Source of the DNA: Paulinella micropora
Lineage: Eukaryota; Cercozoa; Imbricatea; Euglyphida
DNA: 61,744 bases
Assembly (NCBI GenBank): GCA_009731375.1
Contig: BJOX01000321.1
Span: 321,931 to 383,674 of the forward strand
Direction of reading: 5' to 3'
Shown in pieces: positions 1 to 61,744 of this stretch. Numbering within the stretch: the first letter of the stretch is position 1; every line of letters starts with the position of its first letter. Below the pieces are notes generated by a model that saw only the letters and a list, made by a program, of their open reading frames with translations, did no database searches and was not told where the DNA came from. The translations under genes and the position numbers were made by a program.

Positions 1-60
<60 letters not shown>

Positions 61-109
61 AGAGAGAGAGAGAGAGAGAGTGTGTGTGTGTGTGTGTATG
101 TGTGTGTAT

Positions 110-140
110 GTGTGTTCCATGAGCTCTCTTCAGTCTATTG

Positions 141-146
<6 letters not shown>
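110..146 (-). CDS. possible terminal exon
   Basis: A CACCTGCAG acceptor is followed in the expected phase 0 by TGC and then TGA (141-143), so the protein could end one residue after the join. It could equally be a non-coding island; the window ends before any poly(A) signal can be judged. Confidence 0.25.
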
Positions 147-59893
<59,747 letters not shown>

Positions 59894-60269
59894 CCCCTGA
59901 CACTGACACAAATATTATTTTCGCAAAAAGTAGCTGAAATGCAAGTCTCAAGTCTAGAGCACTTGAACTGCACTCATTATTGCTTTGCTTCTTGTGTTGT
60001 GTTTTGTTTTGTTTCCGTTGGGGCATAACCTCCTGCCGCGCGCGGGCAGGGTCAGAGCTGGCCCATTTCGCAATCATTCTCTCGGTACACCAGCCTCTCT
60101 ACGCGACGTATTTCAGACAACGGAGTCACCGCCAGCCTCTCGCCAGCTATTTGCAGGCTGGAGACGGTGGCGGGGAGCAGCGGGGGTCCTTGCTCGGTCG
60201 GGCCCTCGGCTTCGCGTTGCACTCGTTCCAAACCTCGACTGTTTCCAGCACTGATTTCACAGGAAAGCA

Positions 60270-60330
60270 CCACTGGCACACCGCAGCTGTCTAGTATATA
60301 AGAATACACTGATACATTTTAGAATAATAC
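60270..60330 (-). promoter_or_regulatory. possible core promoter upstream of exon 1
   Basis: On the minus strand a TTATATACTAG motif lies near 60,293-60,305, about 400 nt before the exon 1 ATG. The interval 60,000-60,240 is the most CpG-rich non-repetitive stretch near the gene start and may be 5' UTR. TATA-like motifs arise easily by chance, so this is a weak inference. Confidence 0.25.
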
Positions 60331-60441
60331 AGTCACTCACGATTGCACACACACACACACCACCCGGGGCCTGGGAGAATGTGGGTCTGATTTTTTCCTG
60401 CCTTCCCCCCCCGGCCCTTCTTCCCGAAAACCGGGGAAACA

Positions 60442-60501
<60 letters not shown>

Positions 60502-60502
60502 A

Positions 60503-60788
60503 NNNNNNNNNNNNNNNNNNNNNNNNNNNNNNNNNNNNNNNNNNNNNNNNNNNNNNNNNNNNNNNNNNNNNNNNNNNNNNNNNNNNNNNNNNNNNNNNNN
60601 NNNNNNNNNNNNNNNNNNNNNNNNNNNNNNNNNNNNNNNNNNNNNNNNNNNNNNNNNNNNNNNNNNNNNNNNNNNNNNNNNNNNNNNNNNNNNNNNNNNN
60701 NNNNNNNNNNNNNNNNNNNNNNNNNNNNNNNNNNNNNNNNNNNNNNNNNNNNNNNNNNNNNNNNNNNNNNNNNNNNNNNNNNNNNNNN
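60503..60788. other. assembly gap
   Basis: 286 N between a (CT)n tract and a poly-C run. Confidence 0.95.
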
Positions 60789-60807
60789 CCCCCCCCCCCC
60801 CCCTCCG

Positions 60808-61000
60808 ACTCTTATGGGACAAAATGTCCTTCAGGCAGAAGCCTACAAATATTTGGGAGTTATTTGATAAAATTTGTCTTGGAAAATGATGAAGGCTGAT
60901 AGGATTAAAAAAGCTAAGCAGTGCATCAATATGGAGACTATATGGTACTTGCTTTGGGCGTGGGATTATGGTCAGTACAATCTCAATTCCCTCCGCCGGC
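60808..61000 (+). pseudogene. decayed LINE-type reverse transcriptase fragment
   Basis: One frame reads EAYKYLGV, the hallmark near the end of non-LTR reverse transcriptases; after a frame change it continues KMMKADRIKKAKQC, as in that region of the family. Stops and frameshifts show it is dead. Plus strand, outside the gene. Confidence 0.45.
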
Positions 61001-61744
61001 CAATCTTTTCTGGAACAGGTGGGGCAATTTACTAGTTAGGAGTCACTGCAGTGTGCGGACGGAAAAATTGGTGCGATAGTCTGTTGTGAACGCTTAAATC
61101 GGTGAATTTCCAGAGTCCAATCGGACTGCTTTTGAACAACATCTTCTCTGGATTAGGAAATAATGCATGTTTTGTAGCATTATGACGCCATTCCATACAC
61201 TCAAATTTCAGTTCAGTTCTCTAGAGTGTAAAGACGTCGAAAATATAGCACTTCAAACGGCCACGATATGCATTTCTTATACCAATCATGACCAATGTTG
61301 GTGGGATAGCAATAGCTAGCATAGCTAATTGTTAGCGCTGTAGATAACAGGACTTTATTACCCCAATGGAAGAAACCCTAAACGGTTTGTCCACGTTTAA
61401 TGTTTCTTAGTGGTCGTTGGGATCTCTATCTTTCCCTTTGTCCCTGCTCTCTTGTCCATATCTTAACCACCTCTCTTCTTCTTCTTCATTTTTATTGAGA
61501 GAACAATTTTACAATTGGACTCAGGGAACGTCCACGTGAAAAGTATAGCTAGTAAGTTATACCTTTATCTAAGGTGGAAACCTAGTTATTCAGTACTAGT
61601 TGAGCGTATTAAGGAAGATATCGATATTAAATTAGTATTCAGCTGCTCAGTATTAATATTATATTATAGTTATTAAAATTAATATTTCTGTTTAGATATA
61701 TTGTGCGGTGATATTAATATTATGTTGTTATGTTATGTATATAT
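61000..61744. other. unique AT-richer sequence
   Basis: No microsatellites, no convincing exon or ORF on either strand; may be the rest of the decayed LINE or upstream intergenic DNA. Confidence 0.5.

Overview
The window is eukaryotic nuclear DNA. Most of its 61.7 kb is simple-sequence repeat: GATA/TATC, GGTA, AAGT, GAAT, GTAT, ATT, GAA and longer units. It contains assembly gaps (N runs), interspersed retroposon-like elements, and one large split gene on the minus strand. No bacterial features are visible. The species cannot be named. An LDL-receptor class A (LDLa) module, a signal peptide and a many-exon membrane protein point to an animal or a close relative, but a protist or alga is not excluded.

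The gene reads from about 59,893 (exon 1: ATG and signal peptide) down to about position 141. I could place 59 short exons (30 to 517 nt, typically 40 to 120 nt, about 5.1 kb or 1,700 residues) as islands of non-repetitive, GC-richer sequence with GT/AG borders. Reading phase is compatible at 57 of 58 successive junctions, although a few borders were chosen with phase in mind. Deduced layout: signal peptide; Ser/Pro-rich exon 6; Gln/Pro-rich exon 8; a WEVNG strand-like segment; an LDLa domain split over exons 18/19; a long Cys-rich ectodomain (exons 20-43); then hydrophobic, probably membrane-spanning exons (44, 48-50, 54-57). LDLa plus a large ectodomain plus a multi-pass C-terminus recalls polycystin-1/REJ proteins, but no diagnostic REJ, GPS, PLAT or channel motif was proven, so the family is a weak inference.

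The most striking signal is what I call boundary echoes. Introns contain partial copies of the neighbouring exon, each broken inside the exon and running straight into microsatellite. Copies of the 5' half of an exon (with its 3' splice site) lie in the upstream intron. Copies of the 3' half (with its 5' splice site) lie in the downstream intron. I see this at about 40 exon borders. Minisatellites such as the 41-bp array at 3.3-4.9 kb and the ~31-bp array at 7.7-8.3 kb are extreme cases of it.

Regions. 1-13.6 kb: membrane-spanning end of the gene. 13.6-36.9 kb: ectodomain exons 20-43, with gaps at 13,772-14,127, 18,312-19,082, 19,738-20,110 and 35,866-36,031. 37-48.5 kb: exons 9-19, with a gap at 41,160-41,801 and dense retroposons. 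48.5-59.9 kb: exons 1-8 and long ATGTAT, AAGT and GTAT arrays, with a gap at 56,088-56,408. 59.9-60.5 kb: probable 5' flank/promoter. 60.5-61.7 kb: a gap, then unique AT-richer DNA with a decayed LINE-like reverse-transcriptase fragment. Further short 10-N gaps lie at 13,377, 23,281, 34,102 and 53,995.

Several retroposon-like families end in (TATC)n and sit inside GATA/TATC tracts, oriented with the tract.
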